A stretch of 64,000 nucleotides of DNA from Pseudonocardia sp. 73-21. Lineage in GTDB: Bacteria; Actinomycetota; Actinomycetes; Mycobacteriales; Pseudonocardiaceae. Shown here one piece after another: positions 42,071 through 49,803 of this stretch. The translations under genes were made by a program, and so were the position numbers. Under the pieces are notes generated by a model. That model had not been told where the DNA came from, made no database searches, and saw only the letters and a list, made by a program, of their open reading frames with translations. The stretch is taken from contig NZ_MKVV01000033.1 in the NCBI RefSeq assembly GCF_001899645.1, positions 48,217 to 112,216 on the forward strand, written 5' to 3'. Every line of letters begins with the position of its first letter. Position 1 is the stretch's first letter.

Positions 42071-43671
42071 CACATCCGGAACACGCCGTAGCCACGCTGG
42101 CCACGGACCTCGTTGCTGTGCACCACGGACAGGCAGAACCCGAGCACGGTACGGGTGTCGCGGGGGTCGATGATCCCGTCGTCGTAGAGCCTGCCGCTGT
42201 TGGCCAGCGCCACCGACTCGCGCTCGATCTGGCCCTCGACGGCGGCGCGCATCTGGGCGTCGGCCTCCTCGTCGAACGGGAGACCGCGATCGGCGGCCGA
42301 CTCGCGGGCGACGATCGACAGCACTCCGGCGAGCTGGGCCGGACCCATGACGGCGGAGCGCGAGTTGGGCCAGGTGAACAGGAAACGGGGGGAGTAGGAC
42401 CGGCCGCACATCCCGTAGTTACCCGCGCCGTAGGACGCGCCCATCACGATCGTCAGGTGCGGCACGATGCTGTTGGAGACGGCGTTGATCATCTTCGCGC
42501 CGTCCTTGATGATGCCGCCCTGCTCGTACTCCGCGCCCACCATGTAGCCGGTGGTGTTCTGCAGGAACACCAGTGGCGTGTCGATCTGGTTGGCCAGCTG
42601 GATGAACTGGGCGGCCTTCTCCGCCTCCTCGCTGAACAGGATGCCGCGCGCGTTGGCCAGGATCCCCACGGGGTAGCCGTGGATCGACGCCCATCCAGTG
42701 ACCAGCGAGGTGCCGTAGAGCGGCTTGAACTCGTCGAACGCCGATCCGTCTACGATGCGGGCGATGACGTCGCGTGGGTCGAAGGGGACCTTCGGATCCA
42801 CCGAGGCGATCCCCAGGAGCTGGTCGGGATCCAGCAGCGGCGGGGTCGGTGGCTGGGTTGGGCCCGGCCCGAGCTTGCGCCAGTTCAGCCGCGCCATGAT
42901 GCGGCGCCCGATCCGGATGGCGTCCTGCTCGTCCTCGGCCATGTAGTCGGCCAGCCCGGAGGTGCGGGCGTGCATGTCGGCGCCGCCGAGCGACTCGTCG
43001 TCGGACACCTCGCCGGTGGCCATCTTCACCAGGGGTGGACCGCCGAGGAAGACCTTGGACCGGTTGCGGACCATCACCACGTAGTCGCACATGCCGGGGA
43101 TGTAGGCGCCCCCCGCAGTCGAGTTGCCGAACACGAGCGCGAGCGTCGGCAGCCCCATCGCGCTGTGCTGGGTCAAATCGTGGAACAGTTGGCCGCCCGG
43201 CACGAAGATCTCGGCCTGGGTGGGCAGGTCCGCCCCGCCGGACTCGACGACGTTGATGATGGGTAGCCGGTTCTCGCGGGCCACCGCCATGCCCCGGAAC
43301 ACCTTGCGGAACGTGTAGGGGTTCGAGGCCCCGCCGCGCACCGTCGGGTCGTGAGCGATGATCATCGACTCGATGCCTTCGACGATGCCGATGCCGACCA
43401 CCACGCTGCCGCCCACGGAGAACTTCGTGCCCCATGCCGCGAACGGGCACATCTCCAGGAATGCCGTGTCGGGGTCGATCAGCAGCTCGACGCGCTCACG
43501 GGCCAGCATCTTGCCGCGATTGCGGTGTCGGGCGACGTACTTCTCGCCGCCGCCCCCGTTGGCCAGCGCGAGCTGTTCGGCGATCGTGTCGAGCTGTGCG
43601 GTGTGTCCCTCGCGGTTCTCGAGGTATCCCGGGGCACGCGGATCGACCAGGTCGGGCAGGACGTCAACCAA
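42070..43671 (-). CDS. Acyl-CoA carboxylase beta subunit, methylcrotonyl/geranyl-CoA carboxylase-like
   Basis: A 533-aa carboxyltransferase. SGGADLPTQAEIF, GNSTAGGAYIPGMCDYVVMV and FLGGPPLVKMATGEVSDDES are the signatures of the branch that acts on beta-methyl-enoyl-CoA (methylcrotonyl- and geranyl-CoA carboxylases), not the propionyl type. The C half has FLQNTTGYMVGAEYEQGGI and MGASYGAGNYGMCGR. No ATG or GTG fits the N-terminus; TTG 43671, preceded by GGAGGAAGAAG, is the start. The gene overlaps the alpha gene by 1 nt and diverges from the dehydrogenase at 43805 across a gap with an inverted repeat. With the AtuA-like protein, it hints at leucine-like or terpenoid acid breakdown. Confidence 0.93.
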   Translation of the reverse strand: MVDVLPDLVDPRAPGYLENREGHTAQLDTIAEQLALANGGGGEKYVARHRNRGKMLARERVELLIDPDTAFLEMCPFAAWGTKFSVGGSVVVGIGIVEGIESMIIAHDPTVRGGASNPYTFRKVFRGMAVARENRLPIINVVESGGADLPTQAEIFVPGGQLFHDLTQHSAMGLPTLALVFGNSTAGGAYIPGMCDYVVMVRNRSKVFLGGPPLVKMATGEVSDDESLGGADMHARTSGLADYMAEDEQDAIRIGRRIMARLNWRKLGPGPTQPPTPPLLDPDQLLGIASVDPKVPFDPRDVIARIVDGSAFDEFKPLYGTSLVTGWASIHGYPVGILANARGILFSEEAEKAAQFIQLANQIDTPLVFLQNTTGYMVGAEYEQGGIIKDGAKMINAVSNSIVPHLTIVMGASYGAGNYGMCGRSYSPRFLFTWPNSRSAVMGPAQLAGVLSIVARESAADRGLPFDEEADAQMRAAVEGQIERESVALANSGRLYDDGIIDPRDTRTVLGFCLSVVHSNEVRGQRGYGVFRM

Positions 43672-43714
43672 CTTCTTCCTCCAGGTGGCATCGACGCCGA
43701 TCTCCTGAGGCGTT

Positions 43715-43734
43715 ACGTTAGCGGCTACTAACGT
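43715..43734. promoter_or_regulatory. 7-6-7 inverted repeat in the carboxylase/dehydrogenase divergent promoter
   Basis: ACGTTAG-CGGCTA-CTAACGT has perfect 7-nt arms. It lies 44 nt from the TTG of the carboxylase beta gene and 71 nt from the ATG at 43805. The same arms and spacer length recur at 49179-49198, so a common regulator is likely. Which one is unknown; no regulator gene adjoins either site. Confidence 0.75.
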
Positions 43735-43804
43735 CCTGCGACAACGGGGTCGGCGCGGTCGGTCGTGCCGATCCTCCCTGAACGGTAGGAGAAGGAGCGC
43801 CCAC

Positions 43805-44983
43805 ATGACCCAGCTGGACCAGCGCGAGGTGGGGTCCGCTGCAGCGGACCCGTGGACCACGCCCGAGCGCGTCTCGCTGCGGGACCTCGCCATGTCGTTC
43901 ACCCGCAAGGAGATCGTCCCCCACCTGCAGGATTGGGAGGATGCCGGTGAGCTGCCCCGTGAGCTGCACCGCCGCGCGGCCGCAGCGGGCCTGCTGGGCA
44001 TCGGTTTCGCGGAGGAGGTCGGCGGTTCCGGTGGTGACCTGCGCGACCTGGTGCTGCTTACCGAGGCCGTGATGGAGGCCGGCGGCTCGTCGGGGTTGCT
44101 GGCCGGCCTGCTCACCCACAACATCGCCGTGCCGCACATGGCCGCACAGGGCGATCCCGAGCAGATCCGCACGTTCGTCGCGCCGACGCTGGCCGGGGAG
44201 AAGATCGGCAGCCTCGCCGTCACCGAGCCCGACACGGGGTCCGACGTCGCCGGCATCCGGACCACCGCACGCCGCGACGGTGATCACTACGTGGTCAACG
44301 GCGCGAAGCTCTTCATCACCTCGGCGGTCCGGGCCGACTTCGTCACCACGGCCGTGCGCACCGGCGGCCCGGGCGCGTCGGGTATCTCGCTGTTGGTGGT
44401 GGAGCGGGGCACCCCGGGTTTCGCGGTCTCGCGCACCCTGAAGAAGATGGGCTGGCTGTGCTCCGACACCGCCGAGCTGGGCTACTCCGACGTGCGCGTG
44501 CCGGTGGCTAACCTGGTCGGGCCGGAGAACAGTGGCTTCCTCCAGATCATGCAGCAGTTCCAGGTGGAGCGGGCCTTCCTCGCCGTGCAGTGCTACGCCA
44601 CGGCCCAGCGCTGCCTCGACCTGACCCTGGAGTGGGTGAAGCAGCGCGAGACCTTCGGACGGCCGTTGTCCACCCGGCAGGTGGTGCGGCACAAGATCGT
44701 CGACATGGCCACGGCCGTGGACGTGGCCCGTATCTACACCCGCGCCGCGGTGGATCGCATCATAGCGGGCGACGCCGACGTGCGGATGGTCTCGATGGCC
44801 AAGAACCAGGCCGTGGAGGCCTGCGCGCTCGCCGTCGACACCGCGGTGCAGCTCTACGGCGGCATGGGCTACCTGCGCGAGACCGAGGTCGAGCGGCACT
44901 ACCGCGACTCGCGCATCCTCGGTATCGGTGGGGGCACCACCGAGATCATGAAAGAGATCATCGCCAAGCAGATCGGCCTCTGA
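43805..44983 (+). CDS. Acyl-CoA dehydrogenase (citronellyl/isovaleryl-CoA dehydrogenase-like)
   Basis: A 392-aa dehydrogenase with SLAVTEPDTGSDVAGI, GAKLFITSAVRADFVTTAVR, the helix-G glutamate in QFQVERAFLAV (isovaleryl-CoA dehydrogenase base position), QRETFGRPLSTRQVV and GIGGGTTEIMKEIIAKQ. Enzymes with this pattern desaturate short or branched acyl-CoA, including the substrates of methylcrotonyl- and geranyl-CoA carboxylases. It diverges from those carboxylase genes, sharing an operator-like repeat, and is followed after 35 nt by a crotonase. That gene set (dehydrogenase, carboxylase, hydratase) parallels leucine and citronellol degradation; which substrate applies is not decided. Confidence 0.93.
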   Translation: MTQLDQREVGSAAADPWTTPERVSLRDLAMSFTRKEIVPHLQDWEDAGELPRELHRRAAAAGLLGIGFAEEVGGSGGDLRDLVLLTEAVMEAGGSSGLLAGLLTHNIAVPHMAAQGDPEQIRTFVAPTLAGEKIGSLAVTEPDTGSDVAGIRTTARRDGDHYVVNGAKLFITSAVRADFVTTAVRTGGPGASGISLLVVERGTPGFAVSRTLKKMGWLCSDTAELGYSDVRVPVANLVGPENSGFLQIMQQFQVERAFLAVQCYATAQRCLDLTLEWVKQRETFGRPLSTRQVVRHKIVDMATAVDVARIYTRAAVDRIIAGDADVRMVSMAKNQAVEACALAVDTAVQLYGGMGYLRETEVERHYRDSRILGIGGGTTEIMKEIIAKQIGL

Positions 44984-45018
44984 GCGTGACTCACCTCTCG
45001 ACGAGCAAGGGGACAGCA

Positions 45019-45822
45019 GTGGACTACGACAAGTACGAGTACCTGACCTTCGAGCGGCCCTCCGACGGGGTGCTGCTGATCACGATCAACCGTCCCGAAC
45101 GCCTCAATGCCACCAACAAGCGCCTGCACTGGGAGCTCGGCAACGTGTGGCTCGACGTCGACGCCGACGACGCGACGAGGATCGCGGTGATCACCGGCGC
45201 GGGCAAGGCGTTCTCCGCCGGCGGCGACCTCGACATGGTGGTCGACCAGGTGAAGGACTTCAAGCAGATCGCGGCCATCGCCAAGGAGGCCGCCGACCTC
45301 GTCTACAACATCGCCAACTGCCAGAAGGTGGTCATCTCGGCGATCAACGGGGTGGCGGTGGGTGCGGGGCTCGCGGCGGCCCTGATGGCCGACATCTCGG
45401 TGATCGCCGAGGACGCGCGGCTCACCGACGGGCACCTGCGCCTCGGTGTCGGCGCGGGCGACCATGCGGCCATCATCTGGCCGATCCTGTGCGGCATGGC
45501 CAAGGCCAAGTACTACCTGCTGACCGCCGAGTTCATCGACGGCAAGGAGGCCGAGCGGATCGGCCTGGTCTCGATGTGCAAGCCGCTCGCCGAGGTGCTG
45601 CCCACCGCGCTGGCCGTCGCCGAGAAGCTGGCCGCCGGCCCGCAGCACGCGCTGCGCTGGACCAAGCGCTCGCTCAACCTCTGGATCCGCGACGCCAGCC
45701 CGATCTTCGAGGCCTCGCTCGCCTACGAGATGCTCAACTTCTTCGACGACGATGTCCTCGAGGGCGCCACGGCCATCAAGGAGAAGCGCGCGCCGAAGTT
45801 CCCGTCCGTGACGGGCGGCTGA
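45019..45822 (+). CDS. Enoyl-CoA hydratase/isomerase family protein
   Basis: A 267-aa crotonase. GTG 45019 follows AAGGGGACAGCA; an upstream GTG in frame lacks a ribosome site. It has [14 protein letters not shown] and [17 protein letters not shown] as oxyanion-hole loops. Both hydratase glutamates are missing: Ala in GLAAALMAD and His in DGHLRLGVG, while an Asp follows in VGAGDHAAI. Thus it may be an isomerase, lyase or a hydratase using other residues. In the leucine and terpene pathways the step after the carboxylase is a methylglutaconyl-type hydratase; its place here next to the dehydrogenase makes that role possible but the active site argues for caution. Confidence 0.9.
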   Translation: MDYDKYEYLTFERPSDGVLLITINRPERLNATNKRLHWELGNVWLDVDADDATRIAVITGAGKAFSAGGDLDMVVDQVKDFKQIAAIAKEAADLVYNIANCQKVVISAINGVAVGAGLAAALMADISVIAEDARLTDGHLRLGVGAGDHAAIIWPILCGMAKAKYYLLTAEFIDGKEAERIGLVSMCKPLAEVLPTALAVAEKLAAGPQHALRWTKRSLNLWIRDASPIFEASLAYEMLNFFDDDVLEGATAIKEKRAPKFPSVTGG

Positions 45823-45829
45823 CCGCGGT

Positions 45830-45860
45830 CCGGCCGGCTCGCGTCACGCGAGCCGGCCGG
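45830..45860. terminator. Bidirectional terminator hairpin
   Basis: CCGGCCGGCTCGCG, TCA, then CGCGAGCCGGCCGG: a perfect 14-bp stem with a 3-nt loop, 7 nt after the crotonase stop and 49 nt before the stop of the convergent ligase gene. Confidence 0.85.
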
Positions 45861-45909
45861 TGCGGAGACGGTTCCCCGCAGGCCCCCCCTCCGGGCCGGC
45901 AGGGGCCCG

Positions 45910-47511
45910 TCAGCTCTCGAAGTGCCGGTGGTGCTGCTCGCGCAGCACGTTCTTCTGGATCTTGCCGGTGGCCGTGCGCGGCATGGTGTCGGTGAACAGC
46001 ACGGCCTTGGGCACCTTGAACCCCGTCAGCCGGGTGCGAGCGGCGGCGATCACGTCGGCCTCGGTGAGCACGACGCCCGGCTTCGGCGTCACGATGGCGG
46101 CGATCGCCTCCGACCACCGCTCGTGGGGGAGCCCGACCACCACCACCTCCTGGATCCGCGGCTCGGCCTCGTAGAGCGCCTTCTCCACCTCGATCGAGGC
46201 GACGTTCTCACCGCCGGACTTGATCACGTCCTTCTTGCGGTCGGCGAACCAGAGCAGCCCGTCGCCGTCGAAGCGACCCACGTCGCCGGAGTGGAACCAG
46301 CCGTGCGCGAACGCCTCGGTCGTGGCCTCCGGGTTCCGCAGGTATCCCTCCATGGCGTGCGGGCCGCGGTAGACGATCTCGCCGGTCTCCCCGGTCGGCA
46401 GCAGTTGGCCGGCGTCGTCCATGATCCCGACCTGGACGTTGGGCACGGGCAGGCCGACCGATCCGGCGTGGCTGAGCTGGTACTCGGGCGGGAACACGGT
46501 GGTGATCGGGTTCATCTCGGTCTGGCCGAAGCCCAGCGCGAAGTCGCAGCCGAACACCTCGATCGCCCGGCGCAGGTCGGTGTCGGGCATCGGGGCCATC
46601 GCGTAGAGCGCCAGCCGCAGCGTGGACAGATCGCGCTTGTCGATGTCGGGGTGGTCCATCATCGCCCGGTACATCATCGGCAGCCCGAAGATCTGCGTGA
46701 TCCGCTCGGCCTCGATCGTGGCCAGCAGGGCGGCCGGGTCGAACGCCCGCATCAGCACGAGCGTGCCGCCCATGTAGAGCAGCCCGGTGGTGAAGCCGTT
46801 GAGCTGCGCGGTGTGGAACAGCGGCATCATCGCCACAGCGCGCTCGTCACCGTTGATCCCGAGTACCAGCGGCGCGTTGAGCGACTCGATGTAGACCGCG
46901 ACGTGACTGCTCACCACGCCCTTCGGGGCGGAGGTGGTGCCGCTGGTGTAGAGGTAGCTGATCGGGTCGCGGTCGCCCACCAGGCACTCCGGCTCGGTGG
47001 TCACGGCGTCGCCGACGAAGGAGGCGAGGTCCTGCCACCGGCCCGTCGCCCCCGCCTCCCACGGCACGCCGGTTCCGGGCGCCACGATCACGTCGGCCAC
47101 CGCGTCGCCGGCGACCCGCTGCAGCGCTGCGGCGACCAGCCCGGCGAGCTGGGTCTCCACCACCACGCCGCGGGCCTGCGAGTGCTCCAGGACGTAGCTG
47201 ACCTCGGGAGGTCCCCAGGCCAGGTTGACCGGGACGCAGACGACACCGGTCTTGGCGCAGGCGAAGTAGGTGGTCAGGAACTCGACGCTGTTGCCACTGG
47301 CCAGGGCGAGGACGTCGCCGCGCCCGTAACCTGCCGCGAGCAGGGCGTGGGCGAGCCGGTTGACCTCGTCGTTCAGCGCGCGGTAGGTGAGCCTGCGTAC
47401 GCCGTCTATCACGGCCTCGTGCTCGGGTCGGCGCCAGGCGGCCCGGGTCAGCATGTCGCCGACGTTGACCCGGGTGACGATGTTGGCGTTCAGGTCGTGG
47501 TCCGTGGGCAC
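45910..47511 (-). CDS. AMP-forming acyl-CoA synthetase
   Basis: A 533-aa ANL ligase with YLYTSGTTSAPKGVVSSHVA, AMMPLFHTAQLNGFTTGLL, GFGQTEMNPITTVFPPE, HSGDVGRFDGDGLLWFADR and TATGKIQKNVLRE with the catalytic Lys. The HTAQLN and GQTEMNP loops match actinobacterial fatty-acyl-CoA ligases of the FadD3/FadD17-like kind, some of which activate sterol ring or side-chain acids, but this cannot be settled here. GTG 47511 is the start. The DUF35 and thiolase-fold genes lie just upstream on the same strand (33-nt and 35-nt gaps), so all three form one operon read away from the 49179 operator. Confidence 0.93.
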   Translation of the reverse strand: MPTDHDLNANIVTRVNVGDMLTRAAWRRPEHEAVIDGVRRLTYRALNDEVNRLAHALLAAGYGRGDVLALASGNSVEFLTTYFACAKTGVVCVPVNLAWGPPEVSYVLEHSQARGVVVETQLAGLVAAALQRVAGDAVADVIVAPGTGVPWEAGATGRWQDLASFVGDAVTTEPECLVGDRDPISYLYTSGTTSAPKGVVSSHVAVYIESLNAPLVLGINGDERAVAMMPLFHTAQLNGFTTGLLYMGGTLVLMRAFDPAALLATIEAERITQIFGLPMMYRAMMDHPDIDKRDLSTLRLALYAMAPMPDTDLRRAIEVFGCDFALGFGQTEMNPITTVFPPEYQLSHAGSVGLPVPNVQVGIMDDAGQLLPTGETGEIVYRGPHAMEGYLRNPEATTEAFAHGWFHSGDVGRFDGDGLLWFADRKKDVIKSGGENVASIEVEKALYEAEPRIQEVVVVGLPHERWSEAIAAIVTPKPGVVLTEADVIAAARTRLTGFKVPKAVLFTDTMPRTATGKIQKNVLREQHHRHFES

Positions 47512-47543
47512 GGCGGTCCTCTCGTCGGATCTGGTCAGGGCGC

Positions 47544-47969
47544 TCAGGCAGGGATGAATCGGACCATGCCGATGTCACCGACGCGCTCGAACGCCGCGCG
47601 CACCGCCATCCCCGGAACCACCGCCGCGGGGTCGCAGCCCTCCACGGTGGAGAGCATCTGCGGGCCCTCGGCCAGGCGGACCACGACGACCGGGTAGGGC
47701 GCCGCTCGGGGCAGTTCGTTCCACGGGGGGCGGCTGACGACCGCGGCGACGAGCACGGTCGCGTCGCCGGACAGGTCGGTCCACTTCAGCTCGGCGGAGT
47801 GGCAGCGAGGACAGAACGGACGCGGGTAGTGGAACAGCAGCCCGCACGCGGTGCACTCGCGCACGGCGAGCCGCCCCTGCGCCGCGGCCTCGAAGTGGCC
47901 GCGGTTGACCTCGTCGATGCGGGGCAGCACCTCGGGATCGGCCAACCCCTCCAGGTAGGTGACGGTCAC
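47544..47969 (-). CDS. DUF35 zinc-ribbon/OB-fold protein
   Basis: A 141-aa DUF35 protein starting with GTG at 47969. The zinc ribbon has Cys39, Cys42, Cys53 and Cys56 (CTACG...FCPRC), and the OB fold follows with ATVLVAAVVSRPPW and YPVVVVRLAEG. It is 35 nt downstream of a thiolase-fold gene, the second such pair in the window after 5550-7126. The partners likely form a complex acting on an acyl-CoA. This one is not accompanied by MaoC subunits, so its reaction may differ from the Ltp2-type retro-aldol step. Confidence 0.91.
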   Translation of the reverse strand: MTVTYLEGLADPEVLPRIDEVNRGHFEAAAQGRLAVRECTACGLLFHYPRPFCPRCHSAELKWTDLSGDATVLVAAVVSRPPWNELPRAAPYPVVVVRLAEGPQMLSTVEGCDPAAVVPGMAVRAAFERVGDIGMVRFIPA

Positions 47970-48003
47970 GATGCCGCCCCCGCGGGAGTGATTGTGTCGG
48001 CGG

Positions 48004-49170
48004 TCATGACCCCTCCAGGACGACGGTGACGTGGCTGCAGAGCATGGAGCCGTAGGCGTGGACGACGGCGAGGTCGGCCTGCTCGACCTGGATGCCCGCG
48101 GCGCGGCCGGTCATCTGTTGGTAGGCCTCCAGTACCCCGCAGATGCCCGAGGCCGTGCCGGAGTGGCCGAAGCGCAGCAGCCCGCCGTTGGTGTTCACCG
48201 GCAGCCGCCCCCCGGGGCGGGTGGCCCCTTCGCGGTAGAGCTCGACGGCCTTTCCGCGCTCGGCGAGGCCGAGCTCCTCGAGCAGCATCAGCGGGTTGGA
48301 GCTGAACGCGTCGTAGAGCTGCGCGAGCTGGATGTCGGCGGGGGAGACACCGGCCTGGGCGAAGGCGGTGGCGCCGGAGCGGACCGCGCCGGTCCGCGAC
48401 AGGTCGGGCATCGAGGTGAGGAAGCCGTGGGTGTGGCCCTCCCCCATGCCCACCACGTGCACCGAGCGGTGCGGCAGGCCCGCGGCCCGGTCGGGCGAGA
48501 CGAGGACGAAGGCGCCGCCGCCCTCGCACGGGATGGAGCAGTCGAGGTAGCCGAACGGGCCGGCGATGTGCCGGGCGTCGAGCACCTGTTCAACGGTGAA
48601 GCTACCGGCGCCGGCGCCGATCGAGGTCGGGTGCGCCACCGCCCACTCCTGCTGGGCCACCACGGCCTCGGCGAACACCTCGCGGCCCTGCCCGACCTGG
48701 TCGAGCCACGACTGCGCGATCAGCCCGTAGAGGGTGGGGATGGAGGGCGCGTAGGGCAGCTCGTAGTCCGGGTGGCAGGTCATCGTCATCAGGCGCCTGC
48801 CGACGTCGCGGATCGGCGGGAACACCCCCGCCGACACGCACAGCACCGCCGAGCACTGGCCGGATTGGATCGCCCGCGTCGCGACGCCGAGCATGGCGAG
48901 GTGGCTCCCGCCGCCCAGCTGGACACCGAGCTGCAGTCCGAGGTTGTGCAGTCCGAGGGAGTCCTGGATCTCCTCGGACAGGAACGTGTGCTCGATGGAC
49001 TCGCCCATCATCGAGCCCACGCAGATCAGGCCGTCGACGTCGGATGCCTCCATCCCCGCGTCGCGCAGGGCGGCGACGGCCGACTCGAGGTGCAGGTCCA
49101 GGAAGGGGCGGTCGAGCCGGCCGGGCGTGACCTCCGAGAATCCGGCGAGCGTCGCGAGCGGTTCTGGCAT
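48004..49170 (-). CDS. Thiolase-fold acetyltransferase-like protein lacking the nucleophilic Cys
   Basis: A 388-aa protein closely related to the one at 1-1041 (shared CHPDYELPYAPSIPTLYGL-type segment, LYDAFSSNPLMLLEELGLAE, and LPVNTNGGLLRFGHSGTASG). The Cys loop is replaced by LQLGVQLGGGSHLAMLG, so it cannot form the thiolase acyl-enzyme. The DUF35 gene follows on the same strand. Such pairs act as retro-aldolases or as CoA-dependent cleavage enzymes in sterol and aromatic side-chain pathways. The ATG at 49170 lies 9 nt from an inverted repeat (49179-49198), so a bound regulator would cover the ribosome site. Confidence 0.9.
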   Translation of the reverse strand: MPEPLATLAGFSEVTPGRLDRPFLDLHLESAVAALRDAGMEASDVDGLICVGSMMGESIEHTFLSEEIQDSLGLHNLGLQLGVQLGGGSHLAMLGVATRAIQSGQCSAVLCVSAGVFPPIRDVGRRLMTMTCHPDYELPYAPSIPTLYGLIAQSWLDQVGQGREVFAEAVVAQQEWAVAHPTSIGAGAGSFTVEQVLDARHIAGPFGYLDCSIPCEGGGAFVLVSPDRAAGLPHRSVHVVGMGEGHTHGFLTSMPDLSRTGAVRSGATAFAQAGVSPADIQLAQLYDAFSSNPLMLLEELGLAERGKAVELYREGATRPGGRLPVNTNGGLLRFGHSGTASGICGVLEAYQQMTGRAAGIQVEQADLAVVHAYGSMLCSHVTVVLEGS

Positions 49171-49178
49171 GGGTCCAG

Positions 49179-49198
49179 ACGTTAGCAGTGACTAACAT
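49179..49198. promoter_or_regulatory. 7-6-7 inverted repeat in the thiolase/thioesterase divergent promoter
   Basis: ACGTTAG-CAGTGA-CTAACAT, one mismatch from perfect, with the same arms and spacer length as 43715-43734. It lies between the thiolase-fold gene (start 49170, minus) and the thioesterase gene (start 49249, plus). Confidence 0.75.
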
Positions 49199-49248
49199 CG
49201 CTGACCAGCGTGTGACGACGACCGTGGTCGCTCGGATACTGTGGCCGT

Positions 49249-49803
49249 GTGAGCCTTCCTGCGCAGCCGGACGTCGACCCGGCCACCACCTCGACCGATG
49301 CCGGAGACCCGCTGTTCAGCATCGAGTTCGGGAAGATGCTCTGCATGGGGTGCCGGCCGATGAACCGGTGCCGCTTCGGCCTCGTGCTGCGCCGCGGCGC
49401 GGACGGTGCCGTCGAGGGCACCGCCCGCTTCACCGCAGAGCACGAGGGGGCGGGCGGTGTGGTGCACGGCGGCTCTGTGATGGGAGCCCTCGACGAGGCC
49501 TGCGGGGCGGTGCCGATCGCCGCCGCGGTCCTGTCGGTGACGGCCGAGATGGATGTCCGGTTCAGGCGTCCGGTCCCACTGCTGCGCGAGCTGAACGTGC
49601 GTGCCTGGCCGGAGTCGCGCAGCGAGAAGGGGCACTGGATCATCCACGCCGAGATCCTGCTGCCGGGCGACGACCGCCCGCTCTGCCACGCCCGGGCGAG
49701 GTTCGTGGAACGTGACCCCGCGAAACACTACGGGCGCTTCCAGAAGTGGCTCGACGGTAAGGGGAACGGTGCTGGGAACGGTGCTGCGAACGGCGTCAGT
49801 TGA
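49249..49803 (+). CDS. PaaI-type hot-dog thioesterase
   Basis: A 184-aa hot-dog protein starting with GTG at 49249. The signature AGGVVHGGSVMGALDEACG (about residues 63-81) with H-G-G and the acidic residue is that of PaaI/4HBT thioesterases, and SVTAEMDVRFRRPVPL forms the following strand pair. A CxxC-like FGKMLCMGCRPMNRCRFG segment precedes the fold. It would hydrolyse stalled acyl-CoA to free CoA during pathway overload. It diverges from the thiolase-fold gene under the shared repeat and runs 8 nt into the stop of the convergent ligase gene. The last 10 residues are a low-complexity GNGAGNGAANG tail. Confidence 0.88.
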   Translation: MSLPAQPDVDPATTSTDAGDPLFSIEFGKMLCMGCRPMNRCRFGLVLRRGADGAVEGTARFTAEHEGAGGVVHGGSVMGALDEACGAVPIAAAVLSVTAEMDVRFRRPVPLLRELNVRAWPESRSEKGHWIIHAEILLPGDDRPLCHARARFVERDPAKHYGRFQKWLDGKGNGAGNGAANGVS

